Positions 10,101 through 16,179 of a DNA stretch of 64,000 bases are shown here, one piece after another. Both the position numbers and the translations under genes were made by a program. Source of the stretch: a virus. Each line of letters starts with the position of its first letter. Position 1 is the stretch's first letter. The stretch spans positions 1 through 64,000 of IMG/VR virus record IMGVR_UViG_3300035680_001201; one strand, 5' to 3'. The notes below the pieces were generated by a model. That model had not been told where the DNA came from and made no database searches. It saw only the letters and a program-made list of their open reading frames with translations.

Positions 10101-10428
10101 AAGTGCATTGGATCGTATCAATGTTCGTCGTTTGATGATCAACTTGAAGAAGTTTATTGCTTCAAGTTCACGTTTCTTGATTTTCGAACAGAACGTCGCA
10201 AATACACGTAACCGTTTCTTGAGTATTGTAAATCCTTACCTTGAACAGGTTCAACAACGTAGTGGTGTGTACGCTTTCCAAGTGAAGATGGATGAAACAA
10301 ATAATACACCTGATTTGATTGATAGAAATATCCTTTATGGTCAAATCTTCCTACAACCAACCAAGACTGCTGAATTCATTATTCTTGATTTCAACATCTT
10401 GCCTACGGGTGCATCGTTCGGTGCTTAA
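7123..10428 (+). CDS. gp18: Contractile tail sheath protein
   Basis: A 1101-residue protein, longer than the roughly 660-residue T4 gp18, as is common in large phages. The N-terminus has the sheath-type 'Ser-Pro-Gly-Val-Phe-Ser-Arg-Glu-Asn-Asp' opening. The C-terminal 130 residues carry the conserved sheath core: an Asn-x-Arg-Arg-Leu-Met-Ile-Asn-Leu-Lys-Lys helix, Phe-Glu-Gln-Asn-Val-Ala-Asn-Thr-Arg, and a final beta strand (Ala-Glu-Phe-Ile-Ile-Leu-Asp-Phe-Asn). The middle is a large variable beta-rich insertion (about 120-700) that would be exposed on the sheath surface. It has a good ribosome site (gaaagg) and its own upstream TATTTATA box. An intrinsic terminator follows directly, so it is probably a monocistronic, highly expressed late transcript. 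Confidence 0.95.
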   Translation: MPITEGGTFTPHNPIVSPGVFSRENDLSGLAQGVADIGGAIVAPFPKGPGFAPTVVTSVAELEEKFGVADGVYYGPYTAKQYLQEQGLVTVCRVGALTGYEQDNPFVIYAIPGYYNRATESGSFTALGTADSSYIALDPDDIMVNIQYVSSSATETLTITGSLYANFETSSFSVYNPPGTPGNKTYTTRYIGDVHFTFDAAHFEISSSYQGDGSLSADAKLLRALAEQTGKFSGSLATSSSLVKLSDDFPVSGTASEVIINNISFAKYRPANSCGVQIQLTCNISGSFGKYTSFVETTVSGGDPCNDGVARESIVLAVLANTQNAAIQSDANNKLAQVVYGFEGSALSKKIATSGLYSGSIDPTAQDFVLDLRYNIGGTSGSYGIYEFSLDPASSNYITNVFGSDPTAGDPAKQVAGQKIEAAYLYKIFKDTIGRIVQEATDPSDGWLIVGSSAPYVPSGGANELTFNGNPMKFTDDYGYAPTTGDSDFSLKWASTPWINSQQVAPFTGTSDVTAQPQRFPLFRVHTLADGTNMNTSYKIEISDVKLAGTVTGSDYGSFTLAVRKFSDTDKNPKYLERFQNLNLDPDSSNFIARRIGDRYNYISYSGKIIEFGTYSNLSKNIRIEMTENVYPISAVPYGFDALATPLGGNVGGYLPPVQFSRASTYSTAPGRYPSGIVFGEPPIGAADDLLALYPTSSLGVYSVYNDNIQYFAPLPSYEGFSSIGNNVVFDLETGDTYNPVGSKQPDVQNDSAGIPSTYDAAYESTRVKMRKFILGFQGGFDGQSPAIPINVGSDIIPGNTQGLNCTSITSPGSIAYRQCIGALGNADEFDINLIVTPGIFYQHHSYVAQLTIDMCEARGDCFYIMDNVVFPKSNQSVGLIDAAINVAATIDSSYVATYYPWVKILDTNLNKIVSVPPSVVLPAIYAANDKASAEWFAPAGLNRGGITQAVQVLDRLTHGERDTLYEGRVNPIAAFPGQGICVWGQKTLQIAPSALDRINVRRLMINLKKFIASSSRFLIFEQNVANTRNRFLSIVNPYLEQVQQRSGVYAFQVKMDETNNTPDLIDRNILYGQIFLQPTKTAEFIILDFNILPTGASFGA

Positions 10429-10450
10429 TTAAAGTAACCGATTAATCAAA

Positions 10451-10480
10451 ACCTCACCTAGAAATAGGTGGGGTTTTTTT
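10451..10480 (+). terminator. Intrinsic terminator after the sheath gene
   Basis: Stem CCTCACCTA (10452-10460) pairs with TAGGTGGGG (10465-10473, one G-T pair) around a gaaa loop, followed by seven T. The stem is almost the same as that of the terminator at 12349-12377. Confidence 0.9.
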
Positions 10481-10519
10481 ATTTAAAAAATAATTTTACA
10501 ATTCTAGTTTTTTATACTA

Positions 10520-10527
10520 TATTTATA
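10520..10527 (+). promoter_or_regulatory. TATTTATA box before the homing-endonuclease-like gene
   Basis: Perfect TATTTATA embedded in tactatatttatagta, 28 nt before the ATG at 10556. Candidate late-type promoter letting this gene be transcribed separately from the sheath gene. Confidence 0.4.
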
Positions 10528-10555
10528 GTATATCATAGTAACACCATGACAATAT

Positions 10556-12343
10556 ATGCCTTATAAAAGATGTAATCAATGTAAAAAAAGATTGAGCGAT
10601 AATCATAGTAATTTTTTTTGTAATATTATATGTGAAAATTTGTATGTAAATTCATCAGATATTTTTTGTAAATTTTGCAACGTCCTATTAGGAAAACAGT
10701 CTACAATTAAAAATAAAATTTTTTGTAATACTGTGTGTCATAATAAGCATCAACAAAAAACAAATTTAGAAAATAGAAATTGCATCTATTGTAATACTAC
10801 TTTTGTAGTTACGAGAAGTTCTAAAAGAAAAAAATTATGTTCACCTGAATGTGAAACGTTTCATGCTAAATCAAGTGAAAGAAACGACAAACGAAAAAAT
10901 ACATTAATTCAAAATAATTTAGAAAAATACGGCGTAGAAAGTATTTTTTCGTTGAAAGAGGTACAAGAAAAATCTAAAAAAACAAAATTAAATAAATATG
11001 GACATGAATATTTTAATAATAACGAGATTGCTAAACAAACAAAATTAAATAAATATGGAACTTTAGATTTTAGTGATAAAGCAAACAAAACAAAATTAAA
11101 AAAGTACGGTACTTTAAATGTAAACGATAAATCAAAACGGACTAAACTAGATAAATATGGTACATTAGATTTTAGTAATAAAGCAAACAAAACAAAATTA
11201 GACAGATATGGCACTAAAAACTTTAGTAACAAAGCTAAAAAAACAACTATAGAAAAATATGGGTCATATTCAAATATTTTATTAAAAAAATCATTTAAAC
11301 GATTAGAAGAAAAATATTCATCAATTGTTAAATTTTTATTTTCAGAAGATGAATATGTTGGTGTGAATGAATATAAAAAATATAAATTTGAATGTTTAAG
11401 ATGTTCTAATATTTTTGTAGATGATATGTGTAATGGTAGTTCGCCTATTTGCAGAATTTGTAATCCAATAACAAGTAATATTTCAAGTGAAGAAAAAGAA
11501 ATTTTATCTTATATAAAAACAATTTGTGATGCTGAAATTATAGAGAATGATAGAAATACATTAAATGGACAAGAAATTGATATTTTAATACCAAACTTAA
11601 ATTTGGGTATCGAATATAACGGAATATACTGGCATAGTGAACTTGTTGGCGGTAAAGATAAACACTATCATTTAAACAAAACTAAGTTATCACTTGATAA
11701 AAATATTCAATTGATGCACATATGGGATTGGGAATGGCGGTGCAAAAACTCTATAATTAAAAGTATTTTGATTAATAAGATGGGTAAATCTGCGAAAGTT
11801 TATGCACGAAAATGTGTGGTTAAAGAAGTGTCAAATGAAGATAAATCAACCTTTTTGGAAGACAATCATATACAGGGAGATGATACGTCATCAGTACGAT
11901 TAGGGTTATATCATAACAACGCATTGGTTTCTATAATGACATTTGTCAAATCCAGATACGATAAAAAATATCAATACGAACTATCTAGATATTGCAATTT
12001 GTTAAACACAAATATTGTGGGAGGATCTTCTAAGTTATTCACGCATTTTATTAAAAATTATGATGTGAGTTCAGTTGTGACTTACAGCGATAAACGTTTA
12101 TTTACAGGAAAAGTTTACGAAAGGTTGGGTATGCGGAGGTTGAAAAATACTCCCTGTGGTTATCATTATTTTCATAAAAATAACGGTATTCCAATGAATA
12201 GAACTCATTTTCAAAAACACAAGCTTAATAGAATCTTAGAAAAGTTTGATAGTGGTTTGAGTGAATGGCAGAACATGCAAATTAATGGTTATGATCGCAT
12301 ATGGGACTGTGGACACTTTAAGTTTGAATGGACACGAAAATAA
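10556..12343 (+). CDS. Homing-endonuclease-like protein with zinc fingers and tandem DNA-binding repeats
   Basis: A 595-residue protein. The first 110 residues carry several Cys-x2-Cys pairs (Cys7/10, 22/26, 38/41 and further pairs), which look like treble-clef or zinc-ribbon fingers. Residues about 140-240 hold about six tandem copies of a roughly 17-residue unit around Thr-Lys-Leu-x-Lys-Tyr-Gly-Thr. Such Lys-Tyr-Gly units occur in phage homing nucleases as DNA-binding modules. A further Cys-x2-Cys pair lies near 285-300. After about 345 a nuclease-like core appears: Glu-Ile-Asp-Ile-Leu-Ile-Pro, Gly-Ile-Glu-Tyr-Asn-Gly-Ile-Tyr-Trp-His, then His-Ile-Trp-Asp-Trp-Glu-Trp, as in Vsr/PD-(D/E)xK-type homing enzymes. 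It is more AT-rich than the flanking virion genes and is bracketed by matching terminators, as expected for a mobile insertion. No intron boundaries are visible, so it looks free-standing. Confidence 0.8.
   Translation: MPYKRCNQCKKRLSDNHSNFFCNIICENLYVNSSDIFCKFCNVLLGKQSTIKNKIFCNTVCHNKHQQKTNLENRNCIYCNTTFVVTRSSKRKKLCSPECETFHAKSSERNDKRKNTLIQNNLEKYGVESIFSLKEVQEKSKKTKLNKYGHEYFNNNEIAKQTKLNKYGTLDFSDKANKTKLKKYGTLNVNDKSKRTKLDKYGTLDFSNKANKTKLDRYGTKNFSNKAKKTTIEKYGSYSNILLKKSFKRLEEKYSSIVKFLFSEDEYVGVNEYKKYKFECLRCSNIFVDDMCNGSSPICRICNPITSNISSEEKEILSYIKTICDAEIIENDRNTLNGQEIDILIPNLNLGIEYNGIYWHSELVGGKDKHYHLNKTKLSLDKNIQLMHIWDWEWRCKNSIIKSILINKMGKSAKVYARKCVVKEVSNEDKSTFLEDNHIQGDDTSSVRLGLYHNNALVSIMTFVKSRYDKKYQYELSRYCNLLNTNIVGGSSKLFTHFIKNYDVSSVVTYSDKRLFTGKVYERLGMRRLKNTPCGYHYFHKNNGIPMNRTHFQKHKLNRILEKFDSGLSEWQNMQINGYDRIWDCGHFKFEWTRK
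10979..11270 (+). repeat. Tandem 51-bp repeats encoding a Thr-Lys-Leu-x-Lys-Tyr-Gly unit
   Basis: About six units of 17 residues (51 bp), each with Lys-Leu-x-Lys/Arg-Tyr-Gly-Thr followed by a Phe-Ser-x-Lys-Ala linker. At DNA level the copies share long stretches such as aaaacaaaatta. This suggests recent internal duplication within the homing-endonuclease-like gene. Confidence 0.8.
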
Positions 12344-12348
12344 CTCAA

Positions 12349-12377
12349 ACCTCACCTATTTCTAGGTGAGGTTTTTT
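12349..12377 (+). terminator. Intrinsic terminator after the homing-endonuclease-like gene
   Basis: Perfect stem ACCTCACCTA (12349-12358) with TAGGTGAGGT (12363-12372) around a tttc loop, then a T-run. The arms match the terminator at 10451-10480 and the loop is its reverse complement. Confidence 0.92.
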
Positions 12378-12399
12378 GTTTTGTATTGCTGTATATTGA

Positions 12400-12407
12400 T
12401 ATTTATA
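12400..12407 (+). promoter_or_regulatory. TATTTATA box before the small gene at 12411
   Basis: Perfect TATTTATA three bases before the GTG at 12411. If transcription starts about 6-7 nt after the box, as for a -10-like element, the message would be leaderless or the true start lies slightly elsewhere. Confidence 0.35.
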
Positions 12408-12410
12408 TAT

Positions 12411-12623
12411 GTGGAAACAAACAATGATAAATTTGAGGTTTATGATGATAATAAACTAAATCATGTGATTGCTGCGCCTGATTATGGCCAGACTGGAGAT
12501 ACTGATTTGGCTTGGAGTTGTGAAAACTCAAAAGAATATAAGCAGATATGTTTTTGCGATTCAAGCAGTTCAAAACTACTAATTAAAGTTATAGATTTTT
12601 TAAAAAGTGAAAAAAGTGATTAA
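12411..12623 (+). CDS. Small acidic hypothetical protein
   Basis: A 70-residue protein if started at the GTG at 12411. The frame extends further upstream to a GTG at 12366, but that codon lies inside the terminator stem and would add a hydrophobic stretch encoded by its T-run, so I reject it. No ATG is in frame, which lowers confidence. The protein is acidic with Cys residues in the second half (Trp-Ser-Cys-Glu-Asn, Ile-Cys-Phe-Cys-Asp). I do not recognise a family. It sits between the homing-endonuclease-like gene and a HAD phosphatase gene. Confidence 0.5.
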   Translation: METNNDKFEVYDDNKLNHVIAAPDYGQTGDTDLAWSCENSKEYKQICFCDSSSSKLLIKVIDFLKSEKSD

Positions 12624-12691
12624 TTGATTATTGCGCAGCAATGCTTATAGGTAATTTCTCACATTGTCAAGATCTTATTGAATTTTCTTGA

Positions 12692-12699
12692 TATTTATA
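12692..12699 (+). promoter_or_regulatory. TATTTATA box before the HAD phosphatase gene
   Basis: Perfect TATTTATA, five bases before the ATG at 12705. This short spacing recurs at 14639 and 37214 and would imply very short or absent 5' leaders. Confidence 0.4.
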
Positions 12700-12704
12700 C
12701 TCAA

Positions 12705-13331
12705 ATGATACAATTAAAACAAACTCTTCTTGAAGTTTTTGATCATAATCTATTGGAGACTGATGATGAAAATTCAACGGTCATTTATTGTGACATGGAT
12801 GGAGTTTTAGCTGATTTTGATAAGGGATTTGAAAAGTTATCCAATGGAGTATCTGCTGCTGAATTTGATCAAAGAAATCAAAGTAGTGAAATTTGGAGAC
12901 TAATATGGAGCGCTCCACCGGATCATGGTATTACGTGGTGGTCAATATTGCCAAAAATGGAAGATTGTGATGTTCTTTGGAAGTTTATAACATCATTAAA
13001 AGTACCGGTCAAAATTTTAAGTAGTACATCTTCCAGAAGGTCAAAAACTAATAATGCTGAAATTGGTAAACGTAAGTGGTTATCAACCAATTTAACTCCA
13101 ACACCTAAAGACGAAAATATAATACTAGTTGATAGTTCAGAAGCTAAGCAACAATATGCGTTAGGACCAAATCATATATTAATTGATGATTTGCCTTCGA
13201 ATATATCTCAATGGAGAGCAAAAGGTGGAACTGCAATTGAACACAAAAAAGCGGAATCAACTATACCTGAATTAAAAAGAATTTTAGGAATAACACAAGA
13301 AAGTTACGGATATAGTTGGTCAAATATATAA
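12705..13331 (+). CDS. HAD-superfamily phosphatase, 5'(3')-deoxyribonucleotidase-like
   Basis: A 208-residue protein. I choose the ATG at 12705 because a TTG at 12678 would place the TATTTATA box inside the gene. The HAD nucleophile motif Asp30-Met-Asp32-Gly-Val-Leu-Ala-Asp is clear. A Ser/Thr motif follows near 107 (Leu-Ser-Ser-Thr-Ser), and a late acidic motif (Ile-Leu-Ile-Asp-Asp-Leu-Pro) completes the active site. This pattern fits 5'(3')-deoxyribonucleotidases (NT5C type) found in T4-like phages, which would dephosphorylate dNMPs. It is one base away from the following nucleotidyltransferase gene, suggesting one transcript. The extra N-terminal 20 residues contain a Leu-Leu-Glu-Val site resembling head-protease sites, so packaging cannot be ruled out. 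Confidence 0.75.
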   Translation: MIQLKQTLLEVFDHNLLETDDENSTVIYCDMDGVLADFDKGFEKLSNGVSAAEFDQRNQSSEIWRLIWSAPPDHGITWWSILPKMEDCDVLWKFITSLKVPVKILSSTSSRRSKTNNAEIGKRKWLSTNLTPTPKDENIILVDSSEAKQQYALGPNHILIDDLPSNISQWRAKGGTAIEHKKAESTIPELKRILGITQESYGYSWSNI

Positions 13332-13332
13332 T

Positions 13333-14019
13333 ATGAAAGCGGTAATTTATAACAATACACTCAATCCCAATATCTGGAACAATGATAAAACAATACAGCC
13401 AGATGTTCGTGACGCTTTACTAAAAGTTGCTCAGGACTTTTATGAAGAGACAGAATTGTCAGCACCAATTGAAGATGTGTACATGTTGGGAAGTGCTGCA
13501 AATTACAATTGGGGTCCAACAAGTGATATTGATCTTCATATTTTGATCAATTTTGATAAACTTGGATTGGAACACGATCTTGTAAAAAAAATGGTAGATA
13601 GTATTAAAGCCAATTGGAATAAAAATCATGACATACGTATTCATGGTCACCGAGTAGAGTTGTATATTCAGGATATTAAAGAAACCAATAGAGCATTAGG
13701 AATATACAGTATTTTGAACAATAAGTGGATAAAAGTACCACAGAAGTTGAATTTGAATTTGGATAAGAACGTAATTCAACAAAAATACACAGATATGGTG
13801 GTACAAATTAAAAATGCTATCAAGTCAAATAACTTAACAGATTTAAAACGTGTGTTAAAATCAGTATACGATATGCGTGAAGCTGGTTTAAGTAAAGGTG
13901 GTGAATTCAGTGTGGAAAACATTGTTTTCAAATTACTTCGTACTCGTAATCACGTTGATAATTTGAAAACTGCTGTTAATAAAGTTTATGATACGCAAAA
14001 TTCATTAAAAGAATCATAA
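13333..14019 (+). CDS. DNA polymerase beta-superfamily nucleotidyltransferase
   Basis: A 228-residue protein. It has the nucleotidyltransferase signature Gly53-Ser-Ala followed by Ser-Asp65-Ile-Asp67-Leu-His. A third likely metal ligand is the Glu in Arg-Val-Glu-Leu-Tyr-Ile. The rest is mainly helical and resembles no named family to me. Enzymes of this fold transfer NMP groups to proteins, RNA or small molecules; MNT-type toxin-antidote pairs are another use. It overlaps no gene but follows the HAD phosphatase by one base, so the two probably work in the same nucleotide-related process. Substrate unknown. Confidence 0.7.
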   Translation: MKAVIYNNTLNPNIWNNDKTIQPDVRDALLKVAQDFYEETELSAPIEDVYMLGSAANYNWGPTSDIDLHILINFDKLGLEHDLVKKMVDSIKANWNKNHDIRIHGHRVELYIQDIKETNRALGIYSILNNKWIKVPQKLNLNLDKNVIQQKYTDMVVQIKNAIKSNNLTDLKRVLKSVYDMREAGLSKGGEFSVENIVFKLLRTRNHVDNLKTAVNKVYDTQNSLKES

Positions 14020-14048
14020 GATTTTTAGAAAAAATCGAAAACTAAAAC

Positions 14049-14056
14049 TATTTATA
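14049..14056 (+). promoter_or_regulatory. TATTTATA box before the tail tube gene
   Basis: Perfect TATTTATA (context aaactatttatatac), 24 nt before the tube ATG at 14081. Candidate late promoter. Confidence 0.45.
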
Positions 14057-14080
14057 TACAAGACCTAATAATAAAAATAT

Positions 14081-14572
14081 ATGGCAGATCTACTAAATCC
14101 AAACGAAATGTTTTACACCGTATTTGAACCAAAAGTTCAAAACCGTTTCATTTTCAGTGTTGACGGTATTCCATCTTTCATCATCAAAAAGACGGATCGT
14201 CCAAAGTTGAATCAAGAAAAGAAGACCATTGATTATATCAATACACAACGTTACTATAAAGGTAAGAGCGTTTGGAACGACATTAGTCTTGAACTTTATG
14301 ACCCAATTGCACCATCTGGTGCTCAGGCTGTTATGGAATGGGTACGTTTGCATCACGAATCTGTAACTGGCCGTGATGGTTATCTTGACTTTTATAAGAA
14401 GGATTGCGCCATTTCAATTCTTGGTCCAGTAGGTGACAAGGTTGAAGAGTGGGTATTGAAGGGTGCACAAATTGTAAGTGCAGAGTTCGGTAGTGTTGAT
14501 TGGTCAAATATGGGAGATTCATTGAATATTACATTGAACCTCGCCTACGATTACGCTATACTTCAATTTTAA
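14081..14572 (+). CDS. gp19: Tail tube protein
   Basis: A 163-residue protein, the usual length for T4 gp19. It begins with Met-Ala-Asp-Leu and shows the gp19/Hcp-like beta-barrel pattern: Asn-Arg-Phe-Ile-Phe-Ser-Val-Asp-Gly-Ile-Pro, a long loop, then Trp-x-Asp-Ile-Ser-Leu-Glu-Leu-Tyr-Asp-Pro. Its last strand has the Gly-Asp-Ser-Leu-Asn-Ile-Thr-Leu pattern seen in phage tubes. It stacks as hexamers inside the sheath and conducts DNA. Separated by a terminator from the next gene and preceded by its own TATTTATA box, it is probably expressed alone at a high level. Confidence 0.9.
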   Translation: MADLLNPNEMFYTVFEPKVQNRFIFSVDGIPSFIIKKTDRPKLNQEKKTIDYINTQRYYKGKSVWNDISLELYDPIAPSGAQAVMEWVRLHHESVTGRDGYLDFYKKDCAISILGPVGDKVEEWVLKGAQIVSAEFGSVDWSNMGDSLNITLNLAYDYAILQF

Positions 14573-14594
14573 TATAAAACATCTATTGTATTCA

Positions 14595-14627
14595 AACCTC
14601 TCAACTCAAACAGTTGGGAGGTTTTTT
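14595..14627 (+). terminator. Intrinsic terminator after the tail tube gene
   Basis: Stem AACCTCTCAACT (14595-14606) pairs with AGTTGGGAGGTT (14612-14623) around a caaac loop, with one G-T pair, followed by a T-run. Confidence 0.92.
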
Positions 14628-14638
14628 ATGCGGTATAC

Positions 14639-14646
14639 TATTTATA
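14639..14646 (+). promoter_or_regulatory. TATTTATA box before the small coiled-coil gene
   Basis: Perfect TATTTATA (context tactatttatacg), only four bases before the ATG at 14651 and directly after the tube terminator. No Shine-Dalgarno sequence can fit between box and start. Confidence 0.45.
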
Positions 14647-14650
14647 CGAT

Positions 14651-14998
14651 ATGAAGATTACCAGATCAGAATTGAAATCAATCATTAACGAAGTATTGTC
14701 TGAAGTGGTTGATTCCGATAAATTCACAAAAACATTGGATGGTTTGAGGAAAAAACAACAAGGATTAAAGGTACAAGTAGCAAAAGTAGGTGTTGATATC
14801 GCTAAAGTACTTGTTGCGCAGTCACTAGAACGTGAACAAACCGCGTCCGATACACTTGATGCTGCAGAAAATCGTGGAGAAGACAAATCAAAAGAAACAG
14901 AAGCATTAAATACGGCAAAGGAAAATACAAAAAAATCCAGAGATGGTCTAGATGCAGCAAATGATAGTTTGAAAGCTGCACAAAAAGGTGGATCTTGA
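14651..14998 (+). CDS. Small coiled-coil protein with capsid-targeting-like leader
   Basis: A 115-residue, highly charged, almost wholly helical protein. It is rich in Lys, Glu, Ala and Gln with heptad-like spacing from about 25 to 110. The N-terminus (Met-Lys-Ile-Thr-Arg-Ser-Glu-Leu...) forms an amphipathic helix with Ile-Asn-Glu-Val and Leu-Ser-Glu-Val, which fit the L/I-x-E cleavage pattern of the T4 gp21 head protease. T4 internal proteins carry such leaders for packaging. It lies between tube and chaperone genes, so a virion or scaffold role is likely. An internal head protein is a hypothesis; a small tail assembly factor is the alternative. Confidence 0.6.
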   Translation: MKITRSELKSIINEVLSEVVDSDKFTKTLDGLRKKQQGLKVQVAKVGVDIAKVLVAQSLEREQTASDTLDAAENRGEDKSKETEALNTAKENTKKSRDGLDAANDSLKAAQKGGS

Positions 14999-15062
14999 TA
15001 CTTAATTAAAATAACAAAAAGTTTTATTGAGATACTATATATTGTTACATTAAAGAGTTATT

Positions 15063-15941
15063 ATGAGTGAAGAAAATATTTCCATTACACGACCATCGAC
15101 AATTGTTGGCGGTCCACCTATTGCACGTCAACCATCAATGTCAGTTCCGTTTAATCAAACTGATATTCCCCAAAAGGTTGTTAGCAAGTTTCCAACTGAG
15201 ACAATTGAATTGCCAAGTGAGGGTCATTTTTATCCAGAAGGTCATCCTCTTTCAGATGGACATTTGGAATTGAAAATGATGACTGCAAAGGAAGAAGATA
15301 TTCTCACCAATCAGAATCTAATTCGTAAAGGTGTCGTTTTGGATAAACTTCTTGAATCGTTGATTGTAACTCAGGTTAAAATTGATGATATTCTTATTGG
15401 TGACAAGAACGCAGCGTTTTTTGCGGCAAGACGACTTGCCTACGGTGATGTTTATGGTCCCGTCAAGATTACGTGTCCTAAGTGTCAGACTGAGTGTGAA
15501 CGAAAGATTGATCTTAGTCTGATGAAGTCTAAGGAATTGGATTTAACTGTGTACCCTAAGGGTCAGAACGAGTTTGAATTTCTTTTACCATATACCAAGA
15601 AGGTTGTTAAGTACAAGTTATTAACACACCGTGATGAAATGACAATTGATGCTGAAATCAAGGCTATGGTCAAGATCAATAAGAATGCAAGTAGTGACGT
15701 TACCACACGTTTGCGTAACATGATTTTATCGATTGATGGTAATTCAGATAGAGCGTTTATTCAGAAGTTTGTAACACAAGAAATGCCATCGAGAGATAGT
15801 TTGGCGTTTAGACAACATGTACGTGAACAAACTCCTGATTTGGATATGACGTTTGATTTTGGATGTGATGAATGTTCGCATGAGGAAAGGGTTTCGGTGC
15901 CGATGACGGCACAGTTTTTTTGGCCTGACTCCGGAGGATAA
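15063..15941 (+). CDS. Tail assembly chaperone / gp26-type baseplate protein, upstream frame of a frameshift pair
   Basis: A 292-residue protein. After a flexible Pro-rich start it has the motif Glu-Leu-Pro-Ser-Glu-Gly-His-Phe-Tyr-Pro. Then comes Met-Thr-Ala-Lys-Glu-Glu-Asp-Ile-Leu-Thr, as in the T4 gp26/gp51-related baseplate family (T4_baseplate). Two Cys pairs (Cys-Pro-Lys-Cys near 140 and Cys-Asp-Glu-Cys near 275) could bind zinc. It lies between the tube and tape-measure genes, exactly where myoviruses encode tail assembly chaperones. Near its 3' end seven T (15915-15921) allow a shift into a second frame that continues to 16119. Its own stop follows only 20 bases after the T-run, as expected for a G/GT-like pair. 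Confidence 0.75.
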   Translation: MSEENISITRPSTIVGGPPIARQPSMSVPFNQTDIPQKVVSKFPTETIELPSEGHFYPEGHPLSDGHLELKMMTAKEEDILTNQNLIRKGVVLDKLLESLIVTQVKIDDILIGDKNAAFFAARRLAYGDVYGPVKITCPKCQTECERKIDLSLMKSKELDLTVYPKGQNEFEFLLPYTKKVVKYKLLTHRDEMTIDAEIKAMVKINKNASSDVTTRLRNMILSIDGNSDRAFIQKFVTQEMPSRDSLAFRQHVREQTPDLDMTFDFGCDECSHEERVSVPMTAQFFWPDSGG

Positions 15942-16119
15942 GATATCGTTACATACACAAATCTTTGATTTGGCGTATTATTCGGAGGGTGCTTTCAATC
16001 ATGAAATAGTGTACAATTTGCCTGTACACTTGCGTGTCTTTTACCTGCGTAAATTGGCCGAAGTTCGGAAAAAAGAAAACGAACAGATGGAAAAAGCATC
16101 AAAACCTAAAGGTAAATAA
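15916..16119 (+). CDS. Frameshift extension of the chaperone (GT-like), +1 or -2 shift at a T7 run
   Basis: This frame lacks any ATG near its beginning; the only ATG encodes a Met 11 residues before the end. Yet it has convincing coding character: about 65 residues with hydrophobic helices (Ile-Phe-Asp-Leu-Ala-Tyr-Tyr-Ser-Glu-Gly, Leu-Arg-Val-Phe-Tyr-Leu-Arg-Lys-Leu) and a basic Lys-rich tail. It is entered from the 15063 frame at ag-ttttttt-gg (T run 15915-15921). A +1 shift gives Gln-Phe-Phe-Gly-Leu-Thr-Pro-Glu-Asp, and a -2 shift adds one Phe. The fused product would be about 351 residues. Phage tail chaperones are classically made as such a pair directly upstream of the tape measure, usually by -1 and in Mu by -2. 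A homopolymer sequencing error is the alternative. Confidence 0.7.
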   Translation, partial: FFGLTPEDKISLHTQIFDLAYYSEGAFNHEIVYNLPVHLRVFYLRKLAEVRKKENEQMEKASKPKGK

Positions 16120-16154
16120 CCATAGAAAATCGAACAATAACTGTATGAATTTTA

Positions 16155-16162
16155 TATTTATA
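16155..16162 (+). promoter_or_regulatory. TATTTATA box before the tape measure gene
   Basis: Perfect TATTTATA, 17 nt before the ATG at 16180, in the gap after the chaperone frameshift product. Candidate late promoter giving the tape measure and downstream baseplate genes their own transcript. Confidence 0.4.
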
Positions 16163-16179
16163 ATGTACAATAGATTTTT

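Noticed and set aside
12366-12410. Earlier GTG start for the small protein at 12411
   Set aside because: It lies within the terminator stem and encodes the T-run as a hydrophobic stretch.
15915-15921. Treating the T7 run only as a sequencing error
   Set aside because: Possible, but the position between tube and tape measure is where frameshifted chaperone pairs are expected, so a programmed shift is preferred until reads say otherwise.
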